A stretch of DNA of 64,000 nt from Triticum aestivum (GCF_018294505.1 NC_057814.1:36087054-36151053); one strand, 5' to 3'; numbered from the stretch's first letter, positions 22,516 to 33,396 are shown. Numbers and translations are program-made. Notes: a model not told the origin generated them from the sequence alone.

Positions 22516-22907
22516 GGGTTGACTGTAAGTCTGTCGAGTCTCCACCATATATGAGAGGACGAAGAATCCCGACTGTTGTCGTGGGGGTAGCTTCTCCTTC
22601 GTTCCCGTGTGCTAGACAATTTGGTGTAATGCACTCGAGAACGAAAGGAGGAGCTACCATCACCGACGGTCGCAAATGTCAGAGAGGAATTAGTGAGGGA
22701 GAGTTCCACCATATATATATGAGAGGACGAAGAATCCCGACTGTTGTCGTGGGGGTCGCTTCTCCTTTGTTCCCGTGTGCTAGCTAGACATTTTGGTGTA
22801 ATGCACACGGGGACAAAGGGAGGAGCGACCATCACCAACGGCCGAATGTATACACCACGTGAGCTGAGAGTTTTCAAGAAAAGACTCGACAAACCGATAG
22901 TCAACCC
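22516..22907 (+). ncRNA. Large foldback containing two tandem hairpins
   Basis: An outer inverted repeat (GGGTTGACTGTAAGTC at 22516 against the complement near 22907) encloses two ~164-bp direct repeats (from about 22541 and 22704). Each contains its own hairpin (about 22570-22671 and 22738-22843) with a ~28-bp core stem. The arms differ between the repeats in a compensating way: GTAGC/GCTAC in the first, GTCGC/GCGAC in the second. It lies between the leader exon and the B3-like reading frame, i.e. in a probable intron. It resembles a small-RNA precursor; no expression evidence is available here. Confidence 0.55.
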
Positions 22908-22993
22908 GTGATGAATAATAATGATCTAACTTAGGTTTTTTAGTACATATATTTAATTGTAGATGTTTAATATTTGAATTATGAACATAGGAA

Positions 22994-24191
22994 ATGCCGT
23001 ACTCGGACGACGAAAGTCTCCCGGGGGAGTGCGACTGGTGCCACGATGACCTAGGTCAGTGCGACAGGCCTCACCTGGACGAAGATCGACGCTTCAGTAT
23101 TAAGCTGGAGGAGACGTTCGATGTTGAAACGGTACGCAACGACGATAAGTGTTATTTTTTCGTAATTAAGCACGACTTCAACTATTTCAACGTGTACTTT
23201 TCATATTTTACAATTCGGCTAGCTTATCCCATGCCATGCAAGACGCTACGTCTTGGAGACGATGGGTTTTGAAGACCATGAAAGTATGGAAACAAAGAAA
23301 ATTCACCTAAGGACCCATCATGATATAGATTTTGAAGTAAAGCTCTATAATTCTGAGAGCGTAACCCATTTTGGTTGCAAAATTGAGAAGCATTTTGCAA
23401 GATGTATGGTTTTGATGAGGGTATGCTTGTCACCATGGATCTTGGTGATCCTGACATCGAGCAAGACAATATGGACATTTGGGTCCTTGTTGATACGCCT
23501 CCAATTCTACCGCTATGTGAGTTTCTCAAACATAGCTATTAGCTAATTTATATTGTTCATTTCAAAATAGTTGACAGCTTATTTTCATTGACAGCTTATT
23601 TTGATTGTTCAAACAATGTGCGGAACATGGTAGACAGAACCTACTACACCGATGGCTCTGAGTTAACTTATAAGGAGAAAACTCATCTGGTCGGATTTTG
23701 TACTGATATTGAGAATTACAGTATCTACAATCAAACTCCTCAACATTATGGTCAATACGTGCCACTAGTGCACGTGTTGAACTACGGTAACTACTATGGA
23801 GATACCCTGGTAAGATTTCTTACTATTACGACATCCGTGCATATTTTGCATAGTTCTAAAACTAGTACATTATCATTGCTAACTATGAAGTTATTACTAT
23901 GTTTTTCAACAGATAATCCCAGAGGATTGTGTGCCTCATTTGATGTATCAGAATGGTAGGCTTGATGTTTTGAATATACAACCAGGTCATCCTACGAATC
24001 TCAACTATCCATACCGGATTTCTAAAAGAAGTGGAGACATGCAAATCAAAGAATGGAAAAAATGTATGGACAGTCGCAAGGAGGTTCTTGGAAGCAAAAG
24101 GAAGCGAGGCGCAAGAATTGGAGACAGGATGATCTCCATTCTCCATAATGGAGAGTCAGGGTCTATATTGTTTTATGCTATTTTACCTTAA
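22994..24191 (+). pseudogene. CACTA cargo gene resembling a two-domain B3 protein, intron-containing, broken
   Basis: Starts ATGCCGTACTCGGACGAC just after a splice acceptor (aacatag|gaa). First part 22994-23273, then a shift of frame near 23245 into 'MGFEDHESMETKKIHLRTHH' and 'EGMLVT-type' strands ending 'ILPLCEFLKHSY' (23550); a middle exon to 23809 before GTAAGA ('YYTDGSELTYKEKTHLVGFC', 'YGQYVPLVHVLNYGNYYGDT'); a last exon 23913-24191 after TTTTCAACAG ('IIPEDCVPHLMYQNGRLDVL', 'IGDRMISILHNGESGSILFY'). The β-strand spacing, 'W..F...YGF.EGM..T.DLGDP' and the last exon's 'G.R.L.I..G' pattern look like two plant B3-type DNA-binding folds. A small frame fault also lies at about 23383-23400. If made, the protein would act in the nucleus. 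Assignment to B3 is by pattern only. Confidence 0.55.
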
Positions 24192-24402
24192 AGAGGGTAT
24201 TTCGGTCCTACCTAATACTGATGATCATGTGCTAAGAACAATTAAGTAGGGTTGGTTCGATGATTGTGAGGATGATGATCGTATGACTTGTTATTAATAA
24301 CGAGTAGAAGTTGTATGATGATGATTAGTAGGACTTGTTATTATATATGATGATGCATGATGCGCGCATGAAGAGTTATTATATATCAGCGGGTGAAATG
24401 AA

Positions 24403-24537
24403 CATGGATTGGATTGAAGTGAAGGCAACATGCATGTGGTGCGTGTCGAAAGTAGTACAATCCAAACTTGATCAAGTCCGAATTAGTATTACTTTCGACA
24501 TGCACCACATGTTGCCTTCACTTCAATCTAAGCCATG
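24403..24537 (+). ncRNA. 135-nt foldback downstream of the B3-like gene
   Basis: Near-perfect inverted repeat around 24471. The arm 'attgaagtgaaggcaacatg' returns as its complement after a tiny loop centred on ACTTGATCAAGT. There is a 3-base bulge in the left arm and a few mismatches, giving a ~65-bp stem like a plant microRNA or siRNA precursor. A related but sequence-diverged foldback sits at the same place in the other CACTA (62738-62829). Confidence 0.65.
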
Positions 24538-24699
24538 TTTAGGCATAGCAGTACGTAGCATTGGTAAACCAAGCACGAAGATATAAGAGAGGACACTTCT
24601 CTCTAATAGCTACCTAATAACAACCTAAATTAACCCCCCAAAACCCCCAACCCCCCCCCTTCAAAAAAAACAAAAACCTCAGCTCCTGCCAGGTGCTGA

Positions 24700-24920
24700 C
24701 GTGTGGATGCCTATTGGTCCCGGTTGGTGACACCAACCGGGACCAAAGGCCCTCCGTCCTGGGCTGGCCGCAGCGGCCACGTGGAGGACCTTCTGTCCCG
24801 GTTCGTGTAAGAACCGGGACTAAAGGCCAAGGGCATTAGTAACGACCTTTTAGTCCCGGTTCACAAACCGGGACAGAAGGCCCTCACGAACCGGGACAAT
24901 AGGCCCTTTTTCTACTAGTG
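24700..24920 (+). repeat. Right subterminal repeats and end of the CACTA
   Basis: Multiple GGTCCCGGTTGGTG / ACCGGGACTAAAGG motifs in both orientations, ending CTACTAGTG at 24920. Before it, 24540-24699 shows only low-complexity C- and A-runs. Confidence 0.8.
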
Positions 24921-25282
24921 CCTCTTAATGAAGGTAATACCCTACTTCCTGCTCGATTGACTTTGATGAGTATAGGGGTTACAAGAGTTGATCTACCTCG
25001 AGATCGTGATGGCTAAACCCTAGATGTCTAGCCTGTATGATTGTGATTGCCTCTATAGACTAGACCCTCCGGCTTATATAGACACCAGAGGGGACTAGGG
25101 TCGTACAAAGTTAGTTTATAGATGAAGGAAACTACACATCCGGACGCCAAGCTTGTCATCCACGCAAAGGACAGTCCCATCCCGACACGGGGGAAGACCT
25201 TCTGTCTTGTATCTTCACGGCCCATCAGCCCGGCCCATATCACATAGGCCGGCTCCTTGAGGACCCCATAATCCAGGACTCC
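24921..25282 (-). mobile_element. Gypsy 5' LTR, part 2
   Basis: Continues the LTR from 4297 after the shared CCT ('tcttaatgaaggtaatac', 'gagttgatctacctcgagat'). Similarity to what I know of such LTRs fades at ~25282 ('ccaggactccctta'), so the far LTR end is missing. Confidence 0.65.
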
Positions 25283-26164
25283 CTTACCCATCACCTGCCT
25301 CCGGCACTAAAACAGCAGCCAACGAATAAAATAATGATGAATCACCTCCTCACCCGAGCTCGACGCGGCTCCATCGCTGATATGCAGCTTTGCGGACCTC
25401 CAAGGTGGCTCACCGAAAGTGAAGCCCTTGCCGTTGAACGAATCAGACGGGGGCAACACCTCAGACACGCCATCGAACTCCAGGTCTGGCACCCCACCAC
25501 GACTAAAACGCCGAAGGAGGAAACCATACCTGTAATCCACGAACCACGAGCCCAGCACATGCTCTGTCTTCCAGATGTCATCAATGCAGACCACAATCTG
25601 CATCCTCTCCAGGACTACCTACCAAGCTCCGCGCCGACGCTGGAGTAAACGCCGTCGCAACGGCGGAGCCCGAGGACACAGGTACACCACGAGGATGCCA
25701 CCACACCATCCTTGCTTGAACAAACTAGTTTTCAAATCCATCCCCAACCATAAGACCGATGGCCTCGTCAGGGAAGGATCCGAAGAATATTCATTCAGCG
25801 ATGTCATCGTTGCCGCCAAAGCAAAGACGATGAACAACCTAAAAACCTAGACTACGAGGGAGTAAAAAACAATCCACACGCGTGGATCCGGCGACCCCTC
25901 CTCACCACCGACGACTGCGGTCGCCGGCGGAAGGGAGCCGCCGGGGAACGACGTTGGAAGATCGGCCTCCCCTAGCGGCAGTTAGGGTTCCAGTCGCAGG
26001 GACGAGAGGAAAACAGCGAGTCGGGCCGTCCACGCAATGAGTGCTAGTTAGTAGATGAACAATATATAATTTAGACAAAAATACATTTATTAGTATTGTT
26101 TGGCCCCTGTTATCAAAAATTTTGAGTCATTTGGCCCCCTTGATACTTAATTTCTGGCTCCGCC
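25283..26164 (-). mobile_element. Probable 5' part of a non-LTR retroposon
   Basis: GC-rich, read better on the minus strand ('gaaccctaactgccgctagg', then several short frames such as 25603-25307 MQIVVCIDDIW...). The make-up is like leader regions of grass LINE-type retroposons, but no reverse transcriptase or poly-A tail is visible. Called from style only. Confidence 0.3.
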
Positions 26165-26705
26165 ACTGGTCAAAAGGCAAGAGTTCCTCCATACATGGGG
26201 ACCCTCTGTGTAATCAGACAACTGTGGTACGTTCAGAGCGTCTATACCTTGCCAAACAATCAGCCACTATTTTGATCACGATGTAATTTTTGTGGAACAA
26301 TCTCCCTATCAACCATAAGAGCTTTAATCTCCGAAGCTAAATGACCGTAACCAGAACAGTCTAGGTAATCATCAACAAGTGTTGCAAGTGTTGATAGAGG
26401 CATCGACGAGTCAGGCTGAAATCAAACTGAACAATAACCGACAGTTCTGTATGTTGAATTGCAAGCTTTGCGTATTCGCGAAAAAAAGACCATACCTTGT
26501 ATTAGCGCATGCATTTTCGCCTCAAGTGCACCATTACAATGGAATAAGAATTTGTATGCCGCAAGATAACACTCCCATCAAACCTCCGTAAGATCATACC
26601 CGCCACCGCCATACCATCGGGAGCCGAGAAGGAACCATCAACCGATAATGCCTTTTTTTTCCTGAGGTGGAGGCATCCAACACAAGGCTGGTTTTGGGAT
26701 CGACG
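26165..26705 (-). pseudogene. RNase H-like (RVT_3-type) domain fragment
   Basis: Minus frame 'KKALSVDGSFSAPDGMAVAG' then 'MILRRFDGSVIL' is the classic start of a plant RNase H-like domain, with the first catalytic D in 'SVDGSF'. Later pieces in other frames ('YGHLASEIKALMVDREIVPQ', 'LARYRRSERTT', 'PPCMEELLPFD') follow the same domain. At least three frame breaks and stops are needed. Such domains occur in LINEs and in stand-alone retroposed sequences; it is dead here. Confidence 0.65.
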
Positions 26706-27059
26706 CAATGGGTACACTAGCAATACAGATGAATGTCATTTTTCCCTTTAGTATCTCCTCAGCCGAGTACTTGTGAGTGTTATCAAGAGACCGTGAATAA
26801 CTTTGTAAAGCGTATTCTGTAGTAGTTGTCTTTTTAGTGCTATTTACTAGTGAACCTGGTAGTACACGGTACCCATATACTCACTTTTCACTCCTAAAGA
26901 CAGAGTTTGTCACACTTTACCCCATTGAGAAGATAGTGGGGCCCACCTGATGGGATGGGGAGTAACATTTAAAAGGTAAAACGGGAACAAGCTTGTTAAT
27001 ATATTGTATTCCAAGAATTTTCTACCAAATAAGTTAAGCACATCGCAGACACAACCTTA
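26706..27059. other. No gene or repeat recognised
   Basis: Mixed-composition sequence with no supported frame, no terminal repeats and no similarity to other parts of the window. Confidence 0.5.
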
Positions 27060-27115
27060 GGGCATTTCTAACCGATTCCTAAAAATAGCGGAGTATCCAA
27101 CGGAGTAAACCCTTA

Positions 27116-27542
27116 GAGCATCTACAGCGAGGCGCCTCAAACCATCTCTCAATACACCCACAGACGCGTCTGGTCAGTGACCAGATAGGAGAGGAAGGAA
27201 AAATGTGACGCAACTAGACCCCTCATATCATCCCTATACGTTCCGGCTGTCCACGAACGCACATATCCATCTCAAATGTAGGGAGAATATAAGGGCTCAC
27301 GAACGCGCCCGGGCAGTCCGCCACGTAGGATGCGGCCCCATCCGGACCACATGTTCTCTTTCTTTCTTTAGTCATTCTTTCATTGCTGTCTCTTCGTCTC
27401 CACCAATGACATGCAAGTGACCGGACATTATGAGGAAAACAAATAAGGAGTGTGGTTGCACGGACGGACAAAATAGGGGCTCAAAATGGACACGCCCGGT
27501 CACTGACTGGGCGCGTCCACGGACGTTTAAGGGGTTATGCTC
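27116..27542. mobile_element. Harbinger-type MITE nested in the element above
   Basis: Flanked by TTA at 27113-27115 and 27543-27545. The ends begin GAGCATCTACAGC and (inverse) GAGCATAACCCC. 427 bp. Confidence 0.6.
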
Positions 27543-27805
27543 TTAGTTGAGTATTTTTACTACAATAAGTTTTCGTCGGACCAAACAGATACCTTTTATC
27601 TAACGGAGTAATAATTTTTCATTTGCATTTCATTTTTGTCCACCAAAACACATTTTTTTTGCCTATTTATTTCATTCAATGACATTTTTATATGGAGTAC
27701 ACAATTCACCAATTCTTTGCTACAAGAGTACGACAAAAAAACAAGAACCACAATTAAACACTTTAAAAGATATTCAACTTTCATAACCGCCCGCACTAGT
27801 TGGAT

Positions 27806-28208
27806 TCATATCTTCTCTATGTCTTCATTGTCGACTATCTCTATTGGCTTCTCAAGCTTGCACACTTCTTTCTTTTTCGATTCCGAAGAATTCAACGTTG
27901 CTTCATATCTAGTCTGACCTCTAGCCTCTATTGTAGCAACGAGTGCATGTGCATTATCAAATTTCGTGCTATCAATAGATCGATGTAATCCTCTTCCCAA
28001 TACCAAACTTGCATCCATCCCACAAATAAATTTTAGCAAACAATGAGCTACCAAAATTGCACCGAACCCGATGAACAACTGAATCAAAAGAAGCACATAC
28101 TCCATCTTTTTTGCACTCGAAGAACACCGATCCGGGATGTTCCGGCGCGGTAGAAACTGGGGCACCACCTGCCGCGGGCATGCAGTCGTCGCACTTTATA
28201 ACCGGCAA
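27806..28208 (-). pseudogene. GRF-type zinc-finger-like ORF, frameshifted
   Basis: Minus strand from 28208: 'MPVIKCDDC' and 'TAPEHPGSVFFECKKDG' fit the start of a GRF-type zinc finger (Cys pair, H-P-G, aromatic, Cys). The expected aromatic stretch after 'GCKF' is lost to a frameshift near 28010, and the helical tail reappears in another frame ('NAHALVATIEARGQTRYEAT', 'KKKEVCKLEKPIEIVDNE', to 27806). GRF fingers bind single-stranded nucleic acid in topoisomerase III and NEIL3; short plant proteins with only this finger plus a coiled tail are often transposon-borne. Not functional here. Confidence 0.55.
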
Positions 28209-28897
28209 CGGCGAGCCGACGGGACGCTAGGCCAGCGCCGAGCCCGGGCGACAGCTGGGCGTGTGTTTGTCGGCGAACCGCCGATGGGAGAGATCTGAGC
28301 GGCTAGAGGCGTATTAAATGCCTGCATGCGGCGCGGAAGCGTTGTCAGGGCAGTGTTGTCCGGTACCCGACCAATCCACGGCAAGGCGCAGTCGCCGACG
28401 GTCGGAAGCGCCAAATCCAGTGGCGGCGACGGCCGCAGATCCACTGGTTGTGCGCCGGCGACGGGACGAGGAGGCACAAATCTGATTGGTCAAGGTCCGG
28501 GCGAGCCTACGGAGCGTCCGCGGTGGCGAGCGGTGGCCGGCGGGGTGGGAGGGGCGGCACCGGCGTAGAAGCGACGCGGGAGGCAGAGGAGGAAAGGAGA
28601 TAACCTTCCATCTGCGGCCGAGTAAAGATGGAGTAAATATAGGAAGGCGCGGCGTGGCTGAGGATAATTTATGCTCCGCTAGCGTCGATTGGGGATCGGC
28701 TAGGTGACGGCTAGAGGAGTAAAATCGAATTTAAACTCCTCTAACTATACCGGTTATTAGGATCGGTTAGAAATACCCTTAAGAGTGTAAGAATTGGAAT
28801 TCACCCTAACTGTCTCATCACCTAATTTGAGGGCATGCATTCTACTGGCCTCCGTCTCTTTTCCCATGGCGCGCCCAAGAACTGAGAGGGTGCTTGG

Positions 28898-30404
28898 CAC
28901 TAGTAGAAAAAGGGCCTGGAACCGGGATTAAAGGGTCGTTACTAAAGCCTCCTCCTTTAGTCCCGGTTCTTACACGAACCGGGACTAAAGGCCCTCCACG
29001 TGGCCGCTGCCTGGAGGTCCAAAAAAAAATTCAAAAAAAATTTCAATTTTTTTTTCAGAAAAAGAATCATAAAAGTACTGGTTGGTATTACCAACCGGGA
29101 CTAAAGGAAATTTTATGATTCTCTTTCTGAAAAAAAAATTTAAAATTTTTTTTGAAATTTTTTTTTATTTTCAAATTTCTGAATTATTTTAACCTCTAAT
29201 CACCCCTCATCATTCCAAATCATCTAACTTCCCGAACGGTCACCCATCCTCGCACTACTCCAGCCTCAGCACGCTTAACTTCCGGGTTCTATTCTCCCTC
29301 GTTTCCAAGTCTACACTTGTTGTTTTCTTAACAATAGTAAGATGTCAATCCTATTAACCCTCAGGAATTTAGCTTGAGCCTGAAGTCACACATTTCACTG
29401 TTTGAGTTTGAAACTATTGTTCTAAAAAACAATAATTGTTTAGTAACACTAATATTTCTTGAATAAGCAGTTTGACCATAGTTTGACCATAGTTTGACCA
29501 GATTTGACCAAAATTCAAAAAAACTGAAATAATTATTTAGTAACACTAATATTTCTTGAATAATTAGTTTGACCATTGTTTGACCACAGTTTGACCAGAT
29601 TTGACCAAATTTCAAAAAAACTGAAATAATTATTTAGTAACACTAATATTCTTGAATAATTATTTAGTAACACTAATACTTCTTGAATAAGTAGTTTGAC
29701 CATAGTTTGACCAGATTTAACAAAAATTAAAAAAAATGAAATTTGAGCATAACTTTTTTTCCTTTTAGAATTTGAGGATTCTAAAAATTTGCAAACAGAC
29801 CGTAGGCAGTCAAAATCAAATGCGGATTTTCGTGCTGAATATTTTGATATATTATATGTTTTTTTCTGACATCGTATGCAAAAGTTATAGCCGTTTTACA
29901 TTTTCCCTACACTTTTTGCAAAACATGTCCAAATTTAAGTTTTTTTATTTTCCTAACTAGTAGATGTAGTAACATAACTACATCTGGAAGGATTTTAATT
30001 TTTGAAGTTTTTATCATTTTCTTTTGCTTTTTACAAAACTGAAAAGGCGATCCACGGAGGGGGGGTGCAGAGTTTTAAAATGGGACCTTTAGTACCGGTT
30101 CGTGCCATGAACCGGTACTAATGCCTCAAACCCCATTAGTACCGGTTGGTGGCTCGAACCGGGACTAAAGGTCTAACCTTTAGTATCGGTTGATGCCACG
30201 AACCGGTATTAATGGGCATCGCACCCTTTAGTCCCGGTTCGTGGCACCAACCGGGACTAAAGGTCCCATTTGAACCGGGACTAATGCCTGTACGGTGCCC
30301 TAGCCGCTCGAACCGAGACTAATGCTCACATTAGTCCCGGTTCGTAATGCAACCGGGATTAATGCTCTTTTCTGGCCGAACCAAAGCCCTGTTTTCTACT
30401 AGTG
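28898..30404. mobile_element. Non-autonomous CACTA, 1507 bp
   Basis: CACTAGTAGAAAAAGGGCC at the left and CTACTAGTG at the right, with 3-bp target duplication TGG (28895-28897 and 30405-30407). Subterminal TAGTCCCGGTTCGTG motifs on both sides are the same type as in the 4298-24920 element. No gene inside. Confidence 0.9.
29440..29715. repeat. TTTGACCA-rich tandem repeat inside the small CACTA
   Basis: About three imperfect copies of a ~100-bp unit containing 'tttagtaacactaatatttc' and a run of 'gtttgaccatagtttgacca'. Confidence 0.8.
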
Positions 30405-30744
30405 TGGATCCAAGGGACTTATTTTAGTCTGACTAAAAATAGTCTCTTTAAGGGGCTAAAGTTCCAAGCACCCCTGACTAAAGAGGGGCTAAAACTAGTC
30501 TTGAGACTAAATTTTTTTAGTCAGGGGTACCCCTACTGAAATGTGGATTAGTCCTCTCTCTCCTCATTTAACTCCTCTCCTTTAACACGGACGAGTTCTG
30601 GATTGGAGGGTTTGGAGGATAATAAATGCTCATTAACTTGATTTTAGTCTCTTTAGTACTTGAATCCAAGCATGGGTGAGGCTAGCAAGTTTTAGTCCCA
30701 CTACTTTTAGTCATGAGACTAAAACGTATTCAAGCACCCTCTGA

Positions 30745-31301
30745 AACTACGATGCATGACTTATGTTCTAGGCTTTTGGCAACATGCAGATGATCAGTAC
30801 ATTTGCCTTGCTCTACTCAAATTCCAATTTCCACGGGCACTCTACGTACACAGGACAGGATCGAGGGACGGGGTGGGTGTCAGTTGCCAAGGTGCCTATG
30901 CAGGCAGGTCAGGACTAGTGACCCAGCTGACCCCCTTTCCCGCGCGTTGACCTGGCTACACCTACACGCGTCGTGCCATGCCAGATAACAATCATCCCGA
31001 ACCAACACCGCGTCGACAGCCACGGCAGTTAATGAGCGTTGTATATATCCGGGCGGCCATGAATGTCTCAACATCGTCGCGTCTGCAGCTCGCCCATGCC
31101 GGCGCCGAAGCACCGCTTGCACCGATGAGTCGCCGCTACAGCTGCCGCGCATGTATACCGAACGAACCAGAACCGATGGAGCCGGCCCCGAGGAATCTCG
31201 CTGACATGCATTGTGGCCAGAGGTCCTACGTACGTGCTGCCCCCGGCCACCGTAACACCTCACAATAACTACACTGCTCGTTGTTGGAACCGTTCAATTT
31301 A
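30745..31301. other. No gene recognised
   Basis: Only short overlapping frames on both strands without domain, start context or conservation inside the window. Confidence 0.5.
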
Positions 31302-31489
31302 GTTCAGGTGGTGTTTGGTTCTTTAGTTCTAGGACTTTTTCTAGTTCCTAGGATTTTTTGAAAAAGACTCTCAAGAAGGTGCTTCTAAAGACTTTTAGCA
31401 AAAAGTCATAAAAAAATCCCACCCTGTTTAGTTTGCTAGAGACTTTTTCTAGTCCCAACACAAAAAAGTCCCTGGAACCAAACACCCTC
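31302..31489. mobile_element. Harbinger-type MITE, ~188 bp
   Basis: The inverted ends GGTGTTTGGTTC and GAACCAAACACC lie near the borders, with TTA on both sides (31299-31301, 31490-31492) and internal 'gactttttctagt' motifs. The outermost bases match poorly. Confidence 0.6.
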
Positions 31490-32972
31490 TTAGTTTGTTC
31501 GTTGGCGAGCCTCCGAACCACCCGGTCAGCTCAACCAACCACTAGGCGTCTCTCCTCGGGTCGACCCGGGAAGATGCAACTGTGCACGTGAGGTTAAAAA
31601 CCGGTGGCGCTGCCAAGGGAAGGAGACGGGCTCGATCGGCTTTGGGTCGCCGGGACATAAATGTGCCGTCCTCCGTGCCCGTGTCTGAATCTGAATGAAA
31701 CGAATCTATGGAGACGACGACCGACGACCGGAGTTAATCGCCTATCTACCGCCAGTCGACTGTAGGCTGTACCGCGCGCGCGTAGAGCGGAGGGCGATCG
31801 AGTGCGTCCCACTGGATCACACCATACCCATGTCGAGCTGCCAGTGCACGCATCGTGTTGCGAGTCCATCCGGGAGGGAGCACGGCACCCGGCCAGGTGC
31901 GCGTGTTGCTGCTCATGCTTCACGCCTTCATCCATCCGTGCGCGCGTGCGTACCCGCGGCTTTTAACGTCCGATAAAAGATACCGTTCCCTTTTGTGCGT
32001 ATGATACGATACTCCGTCTTGTCGCGATGATTTCTTCTTTTATAAGTACTCCCTCCGTCACAAAATAAGTGTCGCTTATTTAGCACGACGAGAGTGTGTT
32101 TTTATCGGTGAAACGTGATTCCTGTATATCTGTAAACGAAGGTTTGCACTGATAAAAGTTGGCATTGCATTTGCATCAATATGTGCTGCCCGAGGACACG
32201 TGGTAGGTTCAACCGGCTTATTAACAGCTTGGCCGGACTGATTTGACCGATAGCATGTGCCAACACACCCAGCTAATTAAGCCCGATTGATTATCGGGGA
32301 AGCCCGGATTGATTTTGACCTATATATAGCATGTGCCATCACAGCGTACATAGTACGTGCCTCCTTTTTTGAGTGGACGAATTAGTTGGGTTAATTTGGA
32401 TACAGACAACATAGCACGATGGGATGTGCGTTATTCGTCCCCAACATTGTTGGAGCTGTCCAAACTTTCAGAAAGAATCCATCAGCAACCCCGAAAATAT
32501 AGTATCAATCTTCATAGTTACTGTTATTCAGCAAGAGTAAAAAAAAACCTGATGTAGTTTACCATGTTTCTCGAGTCCGACTATACGTAGACGGAGAATT
32601 TTTTTTATGCCTAGCTCGATAATACTATTAACATAGTTTTTTTCTCTCTCTCAATTTTAGCATGTCGTTGTGGTTGCGATCCCCGACCGGGCATCCAAAC
32701 CGTCCTTAAACGTCAGGGCGGATGCCTCAGTCACTGACCGGTCGTAAAAAATTGATAAAGCCGGACGCCTTAAACCGGCTCCAAACGCACAGGCTGTCCC
32801 GTGCCCCGCGTATCCAATCCAAATGTAGGTCGGATATGGGGCGGCACGGGTGCGTCCACCACGTCAGCCCGACCCACCACCGAATCTGTCCCCTATCCGC
32901 CGTCGCGGGTTGCCGGCGGTGCACGACAAGGACTAGCGGCTCCTCGCTTGGGTCTGTCGTCGGTCACTGACG

Positions 32973-33290
32973 ATGACGGAGACAGACGCTCGTTGGCTAC
33001 GTAGGAAGAACGCGAAGGCGCTCCGGCTTGCCACTGAGCAGTCGGAGCGTGAGGCGACAGAGGCAGCTCGGGTTGCTAAGCTCAAGCGGCAGCAGGACAG
33101 GGCTGTCCGTCTGATGAAGGGGCTCATCGTCCTCTCTGACGAGGACGGTGACAACCACAACTCCACCTTCGACGATGACAGCGACAACCACAGCTCCACC
33201 TTCGACGACTCAAACGATCCATCACCTGCCGCGGACGCCTATAGCTGCGCCGGCGGCCGGAACGGCAAAGACCCGGTGAGGAAGTGGTGA
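32973..33290 (+). CDS. Small transposon-borne ORF, 105 residues
   Basis: MTETDARWLRRKNAKALRLA..., a Lys/Arg/Ala-rich probable helix (residues ~5-45) followed by an acidic Asp/Ser tail with a short internal repeat (the 'HNSTFDDDSDNHSSTFDD' region) and a basic end 'KDPVRKW'. It lies in a Harbinger-like element and resembles in style the ORF at 45742-46110 (acidic tail). No catalytic domain and no function assigned; it may be a gene-fragment remnant. Confidence 0.35.
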   Translation: MTETDARWLRRKNAKALRLATEQSEREATEAARVAKLKRQQDRAVRLMKGLIVLSDEDGDNHNSTFDDDSDNHSSTFDDSNDPSPAADAYSCAGGRNGKDPVRKW

Positions 33291-33396
33291 TCCCGCTCCT
33301 CCTCGATTTATGTTATCTTTTTTTAGTTGTTTAAGTATAGAACTTGTCCGGCGATGAACTGTGGTGATCTTTTGGATGATGTAAAGTGGATTTATG

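Larger units (their letters stand above)
4298..24920 (+). mobile_element. CACTA (En/Spm) element, 20.6 kb with a nested Gypsy
   Basis: The left end is CACTAGTAGAAAACAGGGC and the right end is the inverse of CACTAGTAGAAAAAGGGCC. The 3-bp target duplication CCT (4295-4297 and 24921-24923) and the uninterrupted flanking Gypsy LTR on both sides fix the borders. No transposase is visible, so it is non-autonomous as seen. About 8 kb is CACTA sequence; 8353-20998 is a later Gypsy insertion. The right arm carries a 133-codon ORF, tandem foldbacks, a B3-like broken gene and another foldback. Confidence 0.85.
27060..28778. mobile_element. PIF/Harbinger-type element carrying a GRF-zinc-finger-like pseudogene
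   Basis: The left end GGGCATTTCTAACCGATTCC matches the inverse of the right end (GGGTATTTCTAACCGATCC), both flanked by TTA (27057-27059, 28779-28781). 1719 bp, including a nested 427-bp MITE. No transposase is seen. Confidence 0.75.
28886..30741. mobile_element. MITE (about 346 bp) split by a small CACTA
   Basis: The ends GAGGGTGCTTGG (28886) and its inverse CAAGCACCCTC (30741) are flanked by TGA on both sides. Inner sequence is built of short 'tagtctgactaaaa' motifs. The CACTA at 28898-30404 interrupts it 12 bases in. Confidence 0.65.
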
